The notes under the pieces were generated by a model. That model did no database searches and was not told the origin of the DNA. It saw only the letters and a program-made list of their open reading frames with translations. This document shows, one piece after another, positions 40,774-48,120 of a stretch of 64,000 nt of DNA (positions are counted from its first letter, which is position 1; every line of letters begins with the position of its first letter). The position numbers and the translations under genes are program-made. This stretch comes from Janthinobacterium sp. LM6 (GTDB lineage Bacteria; Pseudomonadota; Gammaproteobacteria; Burkholderiales; Burkholderiaceae_D): assembly GCF_002002885.1 (NCBI RefSeq), contig NZ_CP019510.1, positions 4,402,001 through 4,466,000 of the forward strand, in the 5' to 3' direction.

Positions 40774-41604
40774 TTACCTTCCCAGATAGACTTCGATGAC
40801 CCGCTCGTCGGCCTGCACCTCGTCCATGCGGCCTTGCGCCAGCACGGACCCTTCGTGCAGCACGGTGACGATGCCCTGCCGGGCGATTTCCGTCACAAAG
40901 CCCATGTCGTGCTCGACCACCATGATCGAATGTTTGCCGCGTAATTCATTGAGCAATTCCGCCGTGCGCGCCGTTTCCGCGTCCGACATGCCGGCCACCG
41001 GTTCATCGAGCAGTATCAGCTGCGGCTCCTGCATCAGCAGCATGCCGATTTCCAGCCACTGCTTTTGCCCGTGCGACAGCAAACCGGCCGGCCGCGCTTC
41101 GTGGCCGTTGAGGCGGATCAAGCGCAATACCGCTTCGATCTTGCCTTCCTGCTCGGACGTGAGGCGCGCAAACAGGGTGGGCGCCACGCGCTTGTCCATC
41201 TTCATCGCCAGTTCCAGGTTGTCGAACACCGTATGCTGCTCGAACACGGTGGGACGCTGGAACTTGCGGCCGATGCCCGCGTGGGCGATCTGCGCTTCCG
41301 TCATGGTCGCCAGATTCATGGTCTGGCCGAACCAGGCCGTGCCGGACGTGGGCCGCGTCTTGCCCGTGATCACGTCCATCATGGTCGTCTTGCCCGCGCC
41401 GTTAGGGCCGATGATGCAGCGCAACTCACCCACGGAAATATCGAGACTGAGCTTGTTGATCGCCTTGAAGCCGTCGAACGACACACTGATATCTTCCAGA
41501 TACAAAATGGCGCCATGCGTCGTATCGACGCCCTCGCCTTTTACGCGCGAGTACGTGGGGCCAGCCTCGGTGCTGGCCATGCCGGGCAACATGCGGATAC
41601 TCAT
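40774..41604 (-). CDS. urtD: Urea ABC transporter ATP-binding subunit UrtD
   Basis: This 276-residue LivG-type ATPase has a short N-terminal extension (1-30), Walker A GPNGAGKT near 66-73, signature LSHGQKQWLEIGM near 180 (LSHGQ, normal for UrtD), Walker B LILLDEPVAGMSD near 200, and H-loop VVEHDMGFV near 232. ATG 41604 overlaps the urtC stop (ATGA). It pairs with UrtE. A longer frame continues upstream in urtC sequence, but no start fits. Confidence 0.94.
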   Translation of the reverse strand: MSIRMLPGMASTEAGPTYSRVKGEGVDTTHGAILYLEDISVSFDGFKAINKLSLDISVGELRCIIGPNGAGKTTMMDVITGKTRPTSGTAWFGQTMNLATMTEAQIAHAGIGRKFQRPTVFEQHTVFDNLELAMKMDKRVAPTLFARLTSEQEGKIEAVLRLIRLNGHEARPAGLLSHGQKQWLEIGMLLMQEPQLILLDEPVAGMSDAETARTAELLNELRGKHSIMVVEHDMGFVTEIARQGIVTVLHEGSVLAQGRMDEVQADERVIEVYLGR

Positions 41605-42716
41605 GCGGCCTCCTCTGCCACGATGGGCTTGCGTTTGAGCTTGCTCAATACGCCCAGCATGCCTTGCTGCATGAACAGGGTGACGACGATAAACAGCAGG
41701 CCCAGCGCGAACAGCCACAGTTCCGGCATGGCGGCCGTGAACCAGCTTTTCAAGCCGTTGACGGTGAAGGCGCCCAGGATGGGGCCGATTAAAGTCCCCC
41801 GCCCGCCTACCGCCACCCACACGACCATCTCGATGGAGTTGGCCGGTGACATTTCAGACGGGTTGATGATGCCCACCTGCGGCACGTACAGGGCGCCGGC
41901 GATGCCGCACAGCACGGCCGACAAGGTCCAGACGAACAGCTTGAACCACAGCGGGTTGTAGCCGAGGAACATCAAGCGCGCCTCGCTGTCGCGCACGCCC
42001 TGCAGCACCCGTCCCAGCTTCGAACGGACGATGGCGCGCGCGCCGACCAAAGCGGCCAGCAGGAAAGCCAGGGTCAGCAGGAACAGCACGGCCCGCGTGG
42101 CGGGCGCCGTGATGCTGTGGCCCAAGATCGTCTTGAAATCCGTGAAACCGTTGTTGCCGCCAAAGCCGGTGTCATTGCGGAAGAACAAGAGCATGAAGGC
42201 ATACGTCATCGCTTGCGTGATGATGGAAAAATACACGCCCTTGATGCGCGAGCGAAACGCGAAGTAACCAAAGACGAAGGCGAGCACGCCCGGCACCAGC
42301 ACGACGAGGGCCATGCAATACCAGAAATGTTCCGTGAAGGCCCAGTACCAGGGATAGGTTTTCCAGTCGAGAAAGACCATGAAGTCGGGCAAGCTGCTGT
42401 GATACTGACCCTGGTCGCCGATGGCGCGCATCAGATACATGCCGTGCGCATACGCGCCCAGGGCAAAGAACACGCCGTGTCCCAGGGACAATATGCCCGT
42501 GTAGCCCCAGACGAGGTCCAGCGCCAGCGCGGCCAGCGCGTAGCACATGAACTTGCCCACCAGCGCCACCGTGTAGGCGGACACGTGCAAGGCATGCCCT
42601 TCGGCAAATGCCAGATTGAAAATCGGCAACAACGCCGCCAGTAATGTACAGGCGGCAATCGCCAGCCAGACGGGCCGCGTGAACAGGCCAGGCTTGGATT
42701 GATAAGAGGTAATCAT
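41601..42716 (-). CDS. urtC: Urea ABC transporter permease UrtC
   Basis: This 371-residue LivM-type permease has about nine to ten membrane segments. Family blocks are LDLVWGYTGILSLGHGVFFALGAYA near 65-90 by position, FGGNNGFTDF near 178-187, and GTLIGPILGAFTVNGLKSWF near 305-325. ATG 42716 overlaps the urtB stop (ATGA). It forms the membrane channel with UrtB. Confidence 0.94.
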   Translation of the reverse strand: MITSYQSKPGLFTRPVWLAIAACTLLAALLPIFNLAFAEGHALHVSAYTVALVGKFMCYALAALALDLVWGYTGILSLGHGVFFALGAYAHGMYLMRAIGDQGQYHSSLPDFMVFLDWKTYPWYWAFTEHFWYCMALVVLVPGVLAFVFGYFAFRSRIKGVYFSIITQAMTYAFMLLFFRNDTGFGGNNGFTDFKTILGHSITAPATRAVLFLLTLAFLLAALVGARAIVRSKLGRVLQGVRDSEARLMFLGYNPLWFKLFVWTLSAVLCGIAGALYVPQVGIINPSEMSPANSIEMVVWVAVGGRGTLIGPILGAFTVNGLKSWFTAAMPELWLFALGLLFIVVTLFMQQGMLGVLSKLKRKPIVAEEAA

Positions 42717-44299
42717 TCGACGCTGCGTCCCTTCATGGCAAACAGACCCTGCGGCCGGCGCTGGATGAAAATGATGATGAATATCAAAATGGCGATCTTC
42801 GCCAGCACGGCGCCCGCCACCGGTTCGAGGAATTTGTTGACTTCGCCCAGGCCCAGCGCGGCGATCACGGTGCCGGCCAGCTGGCCCACGCCGCCGAGCA
42901 CCACCACCATGAAGGAATCGACGATGTAGCTTTGGCCCAGGTCCGGCCCCACATTGCCCAGCTGCGACAGGGCTACGCCGCCGAGTCCGGCGATGCCGGA
43001 ACCGAGGCCGAAAGTGAGCATGTCGACCTTGCCCGTCGCCACGCCCACGCAATCGGCCATGCGGCGGTTTTGCGTAACGGCCCGCACGAACAGTCCCAGC
43101 CGCGTCTTGTTCAGGATCAACCACACGGCCACGACGACGACGACGGCAAAGCCGATGATGGCCAGGCGGTTGTACGGCAGCACGAGGCCGCCCAGCACGG
43201 TGACGCCGCCCGACATCCAGGCGGGATTGGCCACTTCCACGTTTTGCGCGCCAAAGATCGTGCGCACCGCCTGCATGAGGATCAGGCTGATGCCCCAGGT
43301 GGCCAGCAGGGTTTCCAGCGGCCGGCCATACAGCCAGCGGATCACCGTGCGCTCCAGTACTACGCCCACCAGGCCGGAGACGAAAAAAGCGGCAGGCAAG
43401 GCGGTCAGCAAATACCAGTCCTGCACGCCGGGCAGGAAGTTGCGGAAAAACAGCTGGCACAGATAGGTCGTGTAAGCGCCTATCATCAGCAATTCCCCGT
43501 GCGCCATGTTGATGATGCCCATCAAGCCGAACGTGATGGCCAGCCCCAGGGCCGCCAGCAGCAACACGCTGCCCAGCGAAATGCCGTAAAACACATTGCC
43601 GACGAACTCCATGCGCGCCACTCGTCCCTTGATCTGGCGCATGGTCTCGATGGCGGCCAGTTGCACGGATTCGTCCGGCTCGCCACCTTTCTCCAGCATG
43701 GCTTGCAGCACGGGCAGCAGGCGCGCATCGCTGCTGCCGGCCAGCGCCTGCACGGCGGCCTTGCGCGTGGCCGCATCGGGCGCATGCAGGTTGGCGCTGG
43801 CGATCAGCACCTGCAATATCTGCGTAATTTCAGCATCGTTTTCCTGCGCCAACGCCGCGCGGATCAATGGAATTTGCGCGGGATCAACCGCCTTTTGCAA
43901 GGCTTGCGCGGCCGCCAGCCGTTCGGTCCGTTCCGGCGCCAGCAGTTTCAGCCCCGACAAGGCGCCCGCCACGGCCGAGCGCAAGCGGTTGTTGACCATC
44001 ACGCCATCGATGCCGTCAGGCAGCGGCACGTTCTTGCCGAGCGCCGGGTCAAGCGCCTGCTCGCCGTCGACGATATACACCTTGCCATCGGGCGTGGCAT
44101 ACAAGGCGTCGTCCTGCAGCGCCTGCAGCACCTTGGCGGCCTCGGGCGTGGCCAGGGCGGCGATCTGGGCCACGGCAGCGACCCTGGCGTCGGGATCGTC
44201 GCCGGACAGCGGCTTGAGCAATTCTGGAGGGATGGCGGCCTGCGCCAGCGCGGAGAGCAACAGGCAGGCGAGGACCAGCAGTTTGGGGATGAACCTCAT
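42713..44299 (-). CDS. urtB: Urea ABC transporter permease UrtB
   Basis: This 528-residue protein has a signal-like first helix (1-21). A periplasmic helical (HEAT-like) region of about 200 residues is characteristic of UrtB. The LivH-type permease follows, with the block GLMGIINMAHGELLMIGAYTTY near 258-280 and SGIAGLGGVALSQLGNVGP near 440. The ATG at 44299 follows GGAACTTACA; ATGs upstream are less well placed. A palindrome and a strong hairpin lie in the 128-base gap before it, after urtA. The gap may let urtA be expressed more than the rest. Confidence 0.92.
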   Translation of the reverse strand: MRFIPKLLVLACLLLSALAQAAIPPELLKPLSGDDPDARVAAVAQIAALATPEAAKVLQALQDDALYATPDGKVYIVDGEQALDPALGKNVPLPDGIDGVMVNNRLRSAVAGALSGLKLLAPERTERLAAAQALQKAVDPAQIPLIRAALAQENDAEITQILQVLIASANLHAPDAATRKAAVQALAGSSDARLLPVLQAMLEKGGEPDESVQLAAIETMRQIKGRVARMEFVGNVFYGISLGSVLLLAALGLAITFGLMGIINMAHGELLMIGAYTTYLCQLFFRNFLPGVQDWYLLTALPAAFFVSGLVGVVLERTVIRWLYGRPLETLLATWGISLILMQAVRTIFGAQNVEVANPAWMSGGVTVLGGLVLPYNRLAIIGFAVVVVVAVWLILNKTRLGLFVRAVTQNRRMADCVGVATGKVDMLTFGLGSGIAGLGGVALSQLGNVGPDLGQSYIVDSFMVVVLGGVGQLAGTVIAALGLGEVNKFLEPVAGAVLAKIAILIFIIIFIQRRPQGLFAMKGRSVE

Positions 44300-44324
44300 T
44301 GTAAGTTCCATGGAAAAACTGCAC

Positions 44325-44342
44325 GGGGCAAGCGCTTGCCCC
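44325..44342. repeat. 18-bp perfect palindrome between urtA and urtB
   Basis: GGGGCAAGCGCTTGCCCC reads the same on both strands. With the neighbouring hairpin it could form a transcript barrier or processing site between urtA and urtB. Its exact symmetry without a spacer also fits a protein-binding site. Confidence 0.6.
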
Positions 44343-44355
44343 AAAGGCAAGGACA

Positions 44356-44382
44356 GGGGTCAGACCCGGCGGGTCTGACCCC
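44356..44382. repeat. REP-like hairpin in the urtA-urtB gap
   Basis: GGGGTCAGACCC and GGGTCTGACCCC are perfect 12-base inverted arms with a GGC loop, giving a very stable hairpin. Imperfect complementary flanks (CAAAGGCAAG and CTTTGCCTGG) extend it. The look is that of a REP or RAYT-mobilised palindrome. No transposase gene is in the window. Confidence 0.6.
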
Positions 44383-44427
44383 AGCTCTTTGCCTGGGGTT
44401 GCGGCGATGAATCGACACGCAAGCTCT

Positions 44428-45681
44428 TTACAGCTTCTGCTTGCCCTCATTGCCCTTGATAAACGGGCTCCACGGCTGGGCGCGTATCGGTTCCTTGGTT
44501 TTCCACACGACATTGAATTGCCCATCGGCCTTGATTTCGCCGATCATCACGGGCTTGTGCAAGTGGTGATTCGTGGCATCCATGGTCAGGGTAAAGCCGG
44601 ATGGCGCCTTGACGCTCTGGCCGGCCATGGCGGCGATCACCTTGTCCGTATCCGTCGATTTCGCCTTTTCCACGGCTTGCGCCCACATGTGGATGCCGAC
44701 ATAGGTCGCTTCCATCGGGTCGTTCGTCACCACCGAACCCGCGTTCGGCAGCTTTTGCGCCACCGCATACGCCTTCCACTGCTTGATGAAGGCCGTGTTG
44801 ACGGGATTCTTGACGGATTCGAAATAATTCCAGGCCGCCAAGTGACCGAGCAAGGGCTTGGTATCGATGCCGCGCAACTCTTCCTCTCCCACGGAAAACG
44901 CGACGACGGGCACGTCCGTGGCTTTCAAGCCCGCATTGCCCAGTTCCTTGTAGAACGGCACGTTGGAATCACCATTAATGGTGGAAATGACGGCCGTCTT
45001 GCCACCCGTAGAAAACTTCTTGATGTTGGCGACGATGGTTTGATAGTCGGCGTGGCCGAACGGCGTGTAGACCTCGCTGATGTCGTTATCCTTCACACCC
45101 TTGCTTTTCAAGAAGGCGCGCAATATCTTGTTGGTGGTGCGCGGATACACGTAATCCGTGCCCAGCAGCACGAAGCGCTTGGCGCCGCCGCCATCCTTGC
45201 TCATCAGGTACTCCACGGCCGGGATCGCCTGCTGGTTCGGCGCGGCCCCCGTATAAAACACATTCTTTTCCAGCTCCTCGCCCTCGTATTGCACCGGGTA
45301 GAACAGCAAGCTGTTGAGTTCCTTGAACACCGGCAAGACGGATTTGCGCGACACGGACGTCCAGCAGCCGAACACGACAGCCACCTTGTCCTGCGCCACC
45401 AGCTGGCGCGCCTTTTCCGCGAACAGGGGCCAGTTCGAGGCCGGATCGACGACGACCGGCTCCAGCTTCTTGCCCAGCACGCCGCCCTTGGCATTGATTT
45501 CGGCAATCGTCATCAGCGCCACATCCTTGAGCGACGTTTCGGAAATGGCCATGGTGCCCGACAGGGAGTGCAAAATGCCCACCTTGATCGTGTCGGCGGC
45601 CAAGGCCGCCTGCATGTAAGTGGACGTGGCCAGGGCCAGTGCGCCGGCGGCGGCCGCTTTCAGGATGATGCGTCGTGACAT
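44428..45681 (-). CDS. urtA: Urea ABC transporter substrate-binding protein UrtA
   Basis: This 417-residue periplasmic binding protein has a signal peptide with an SRR start (possibly Tat-compatible) and cleavage near AALAAD, residue 29. The mature part is type-I periplasmic binding (LivK-like), with KVGILHSLSGTMAISE at the start, VVFGCWTSVSRKSV near 105, and YEGEELEKNVFYTGAAPNQQ near 130. ATG 45681 follows AGGAGTCCCC. First gene of urtABCDE. A sigma-54-type promoter lies 57 bases upstream, implying nitrogen control. Confidence 0.95.
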   Translation of the reverse strand: MSRRIILKAAAAGALALATSTYMQAALAADTIKVGILHSLSGTMAISETSLKDVALMTIAEINAKGGVLGKKLEPVVVDPASNWPLFAEKARQLVAQDKVAVVFGCWTSVSRKSVLPVFKELNSLLFYPVQYEGEELEKNVFYTGAAPNQQAIPAVEYLMSKDGGGAKRFVLLGTDYVYPRTTNKILRAFLKSKGVKDNDISEVYTPFGHADYQTIVANIKKFSTGGKTAVISTINGDSNVPFYKELGNAGLKATDVPVVAFSVGEEELRGIDTKPLLGHLAAWNYFESVKNPVNTAFIKQWKAYAVAQKLPNAGSVVTNDPMEATYVGIHMWAQAVEKAKSTDTDKVIAAMAGQSVKAPSGFTLTMDATNHHLHKPVMIGEIKADGQFNVVWKTKEPIRAQPWSPFIKGNEGKQKL

Positions 45682-45737
45682 GGGGACTCCTGTGATGGGT
45701 TCGTGGGGGTCGAGCTGGGCCTGCGATGTTGTTAAAG

Positions 45738-45752
45738 CAGAATGCATGCCAG
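45738..45752 (-). promoter_or_regulatory. Candidate sigma-54 promoter of urtA
   Basis: The minus strand reads TGGCAT-GCATT-CTGC followed by TTTAA. GG and GC are 10 bases apart as required; two of the other consensus positions differ. Start of transcription would be near 45726, giving a leader of about 45 bases. Urea uptake under nitrogen limitation makes sigma-54 control plausible. Confidence 0.5.
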
Positions 45753-45796
45753 CGCCAGCGGGTGTCCGCCATGGTGCACGGGGCCAGCGCCGCACG

Positions 45797-45836
45797 AAAA
45801 AAAACCTGGCTGCACAAGGACTGTGCAGCCAGGTTT
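45797..45836 (-). terminator. Intrinsic terminator after the DUF4349 gene
   Basis: On the minus strand, 15-base perfect arms at 45836-45822 and 45816-45802 are followed by a T run (45801-45797). It ends the transcript of the DUF4349/transglutaminase pair and separates it from the urea operon. Confidence 0.88.
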
Positions 45837-45879
45837 CAAATTGCCGTAAAACGGTGCGCAGGACGCAACAATCCCGGCA

Positions 45880-46668
45880 TCAATCCTTGCGCGGAGCTCC
45901 ACGCAGGCGGCGCCAGCCCTTGCGCCCCAGCGGGAACAGCAGCACGAAAGCGATCAGCCACGGCAGGATGTAGGCCATGGCCGTGATGGCGTTGGCCACG
46001 CCTTCCGACAGGTTTTCCGTGAAATTGCCCAGCGCGCGCTTGACGGGGCGCCAGAACGATTGCCTGCCGTCGGCGCTGATGGCCACGTTCAGCAAGTCCG
46101 TGTCGATGCGCTGCATCAACAGCGCATTGGCGGCCGTCGCCTGCTCCAGCTCCACTTGCACGGTGGCCAGTTCCTTGCTCACCTTGATCAGCGCATCGAC
46201 GTTGGTGCCCGAGCGCTTTTCCAGGTCTTGCAGCTGCGCCTGGTACTGCTTGAGCATTTCCAGGCGTTTCTTGCTGTCGAGCACCGGACGCCCCAGGTCT
46301 TCCACCTTGGTGCCCTGGCTGGTGACGTCGCCTTCGGCCGCGACCAGCGCGACGAGCTTCTTGATGCCGGCCGGCTTGGCGCGCACGCTGATGCGTGCGT
46401 GCACGTAGCGTCCGCCGTTGATGCTGGAATCGAGCAGCAGACAGCCGTTTTCCGTATCGGCCTTGCAGGCGGCGACCACTTTTTCATACAGGAGCGGCAC
46501 TTGCGCCTCGCTCGTATCGACGCTGACGTTATGCTCATAGGCAAGAAACTCGCTGCCTTTTTCCTTGCCGTCGAGACGCGCGGCACTCGATTGCCCGCCG
46601 CTCTCGCCCTTGCTGCCGCAACCGGCCAGCAGCATCAGGCCAATCAGACCAATATGGATTTTTTTCAT
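45880..46668 (-). CDS. DUF4349-domain lipoprotein
   Basis: This 262-residue protein has a lipoprotein signal (lipobox LAGC, Cys 17) and a Gly/Ser linker. A mixed region has RYVHARISVR near 85-95, a coiled coil (about 125-185, rich in Leu, Gln and Glu), and one C-terminal membrane helix (AYILPWLIAFVLLFPLG, about 230-248) with a basic tail. This layout matches DUF4349 proteins, whose role is unknown. It would be anchored in the inner membrane at both ends. It follows the transglutaminase-like gene by 15 bases and is probably cotranscribed. ATG 46668 has GAAAGAAACC upstream. Confidence 0.8.
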   Translation of the reverse strand: MKKIHIGLIGLMLLAGCGSKGESGGQSSAARLDGKEKGSEFLAYEHNVSVDTSEAQVPLLYEKVVAACKADTENGCLLLDSSINGGRYVHARISVRAKPAGIKKLVALVAAEGDVTSQGTKVEDLGRPVLDSKKRLEMLKQYQAQLQDLEKRSGTNVDALIKVSKELATVQVELEQATAANALLMQRIDTDLLNVAISADGRQSFWRPVKRALGNFTENLSEGVANAITAMAYILPWLIAFVLLFPLGRKGWRRLRGAPRKD

Positions 46669-46683
46669 GGTTTCTTTCTATGA

Positions 46684-47283
46684 TTATTTGTTCAACGGAA
46701 GCATCTCGACATCGGGCAGATGCGCCGCCACGTCCTGCACCGTCGCATGGCCCGTCAGGGAGGCGATCACCTGCGGCAACGGCGCCGGCCAGATTTCCGG
46801 CAAATCGCGCTCCTCGGGCGCCAGCACGGGAAAGGCCAGCTGTTCCCGTGGCGGCACAAAGGCCGCGTCGACGCCGGGCTTGTTGCCCCGCGCATCGATG
46901 CGGTACCAGCCAAATTCCTGCAGATACACGGCGTTCAAGCCATGCAGGCAGAACGGCGGCCCCACCTCGCCCACCGCCAGGCGCTGGTAGCACAGGCCGG
47001 CAGGAATGCCGTTGGCGCGCAGCAGCGCGGCCAGCAGATGACTCTTCGCATAACAATAGCCCGTGCCATGCTGCAAGACGTCGGAAGCGCGGCAGGTGAC
47101 GGGATTGCGCCGGTAATCCCAGCTGTGGGCGATCTCGTCGCGCACGAAGGCAAAGCAGCGGGCCGCGATGGCGGCGTCGCCCACCGCGCCTGCCGCCAGC
47201 GCGGCCGCCCTGGCGCGCACGGCCGGATGGTCGCTGTCGATGTAAGTGCTGCTGGCTAAATACAGGGAAAAGTCGGTAGACAT
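46684..47283 (-). CDS. Transglutaminase-like cysteine protease family protein
   Basis: This 199-residue transglutaminase-core protein has the catalytic Cys in GTGYCYAKSHLLAALLRANGI near 93 by position, His in CLHGLNAVYL near 132, and Asp in WYRIDARGN near 150. No signal peptide is seen, so it is cytoplasmic by sequence. Family members act as peptidases or peptide ligases; substrate unknown. The start at 47283 removes a 63-residue upstream frame with no homology and no ribosome-binding site. Likely cotranscribed with the DUF4349 lipoprotein; diverges from the DUF2760-Hsp70 operon. Confidence 0.78.
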   Translation of the reverse strand: MSTDFSLYLASSTYIDSDHPAVRARAAALAAGAVGDAAIAARCFAFVRDEIAHSWDYRRNPVTCRASDVLQHGTGYCYAKSHLLAALLRANGIPAGLCYQRLAVGEVGPPFCLHGLNAVYLQEFGWYRIDARGNKPGVDAAFVPPREQLAFPVLAPEERDLPEIWPAPLPQVIASLTGHATVQDVAAHLPDVEMLPLNK

Positions 47284-47538
47284 GGCATCCAGGTCATGCA
47301 AAAAGATAATGCGCGATTCTAGTCGAAGCGGCACGAAATCGAACGTTTCCTTGCGCAGGAACAAAGAAAATCCACGCTTCGGCCTGCCTGCCAGGGGGGC
47401 GGCGACTTTGGCGGCGGCCCGGTAGCTGGTATCATGCGGGCAAACGCAGCCGGCCCTGTTGGCCCCGCACATGGCACTACCTTGCGAAGCGGCCCCCGCC
47501 GCCGACGCCTCCCTACAGATCAGAGAAACGAGTTCCCT

Positions 47539-48120
47539 ATGAGCACTTCATCGTCCCACCCATCGTTCTGGCGCCGAGTCCCGCTGGCTTTCGGCGCCTT
47601 CTTCAGCACGCTGTCGGACGCCGCCTATGCGGCCCGCGTGGAAAAGCTGTCCTTGCCCGAAGCCGCCCCGGTGGCGCCAGTGGCTCCGGCGCCCGCCCCC
47701 GTGCCGACGCCGGCCGCCGCGCCCGTCATTTTGAAGGAAGCGACGCCCGATGCGGCCCTGCAATTGCTGGCCCTGCTGCAACGCGAAGCGCGATTGATCG
47801 ACTTTACCCAGGAAAACCTGGGCAGCCATGCCGACGCCGACATCGGCGCGGCCGCCCGCGTCGTGCATGAAGGTTGCGCCAAGGTCATGCGCGAATACTT
47901 CACCATCGAGGCCGTGCGCCAGGAAGCCGAAGGCAGCCGCATCGTGCTGCAGGAAGGCTTTGATTCCGCGCAAGTGCGCCTGACGGGCAACGTCGTCGGT
48001 TCGGCGCCGTTCACGGGCACCCTCAGCCACCGCGGCTGGCGCGCGTCCAGCGTGCGCCTGCCGAAACTGAGCGAGCAGCACGACGCGGCCATCCTGGCGC
48101 CAGCCGAGGTGGAACTGTGA
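47539..48120 (+). CDS. DUF2760-domain protein
   Basis: This 193-residue protein of unknown function is first in a three-gene operon with two Hsp70 paralogues. An N-terminal amphipathic segment (about 11-35) is followed by a Pro/Ala/Val-rich linker (about 42-63) and a compact alpha/beta region (70-193) with DFTQENLGSHADADIGAAARVVHEGC. The last part (VRLTGNVVGSAPFTGTLSHRGW) looks beta-rich. DUF2760 genes are regularly found next to Hsp70-like genes, which suggests a client adaptor or co-chaperone. The TGA overlaps the GTG of the next gene. ATG 47539 has GAAACGAG upstream. Confidence 0.78.
   Translation: MSTSSSHPSFWRRVPLAFGAFFSTLSDAAYAARVEKLSLPEAAPVAPVAPAPAPVPTPAAAPVILKEATPDAALQLLALLQREARLIDFTQENLGSHADADIGAAARVVHEGCAKVMREYFTIEAVRQEAEGSRIVLQEGFDSAQVRLTGNVVGSAPFTGTLSHRGWRASSVRLPKLSEQHDAAILAPAEVEL

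Noticed and set aside
44325..44382. CRISPR repeat or insertion-sequence end
   Set aside because: The hairpins are single-copy here, have no regular spacers, no flanking target duplication that I can see, and no transposase gene.
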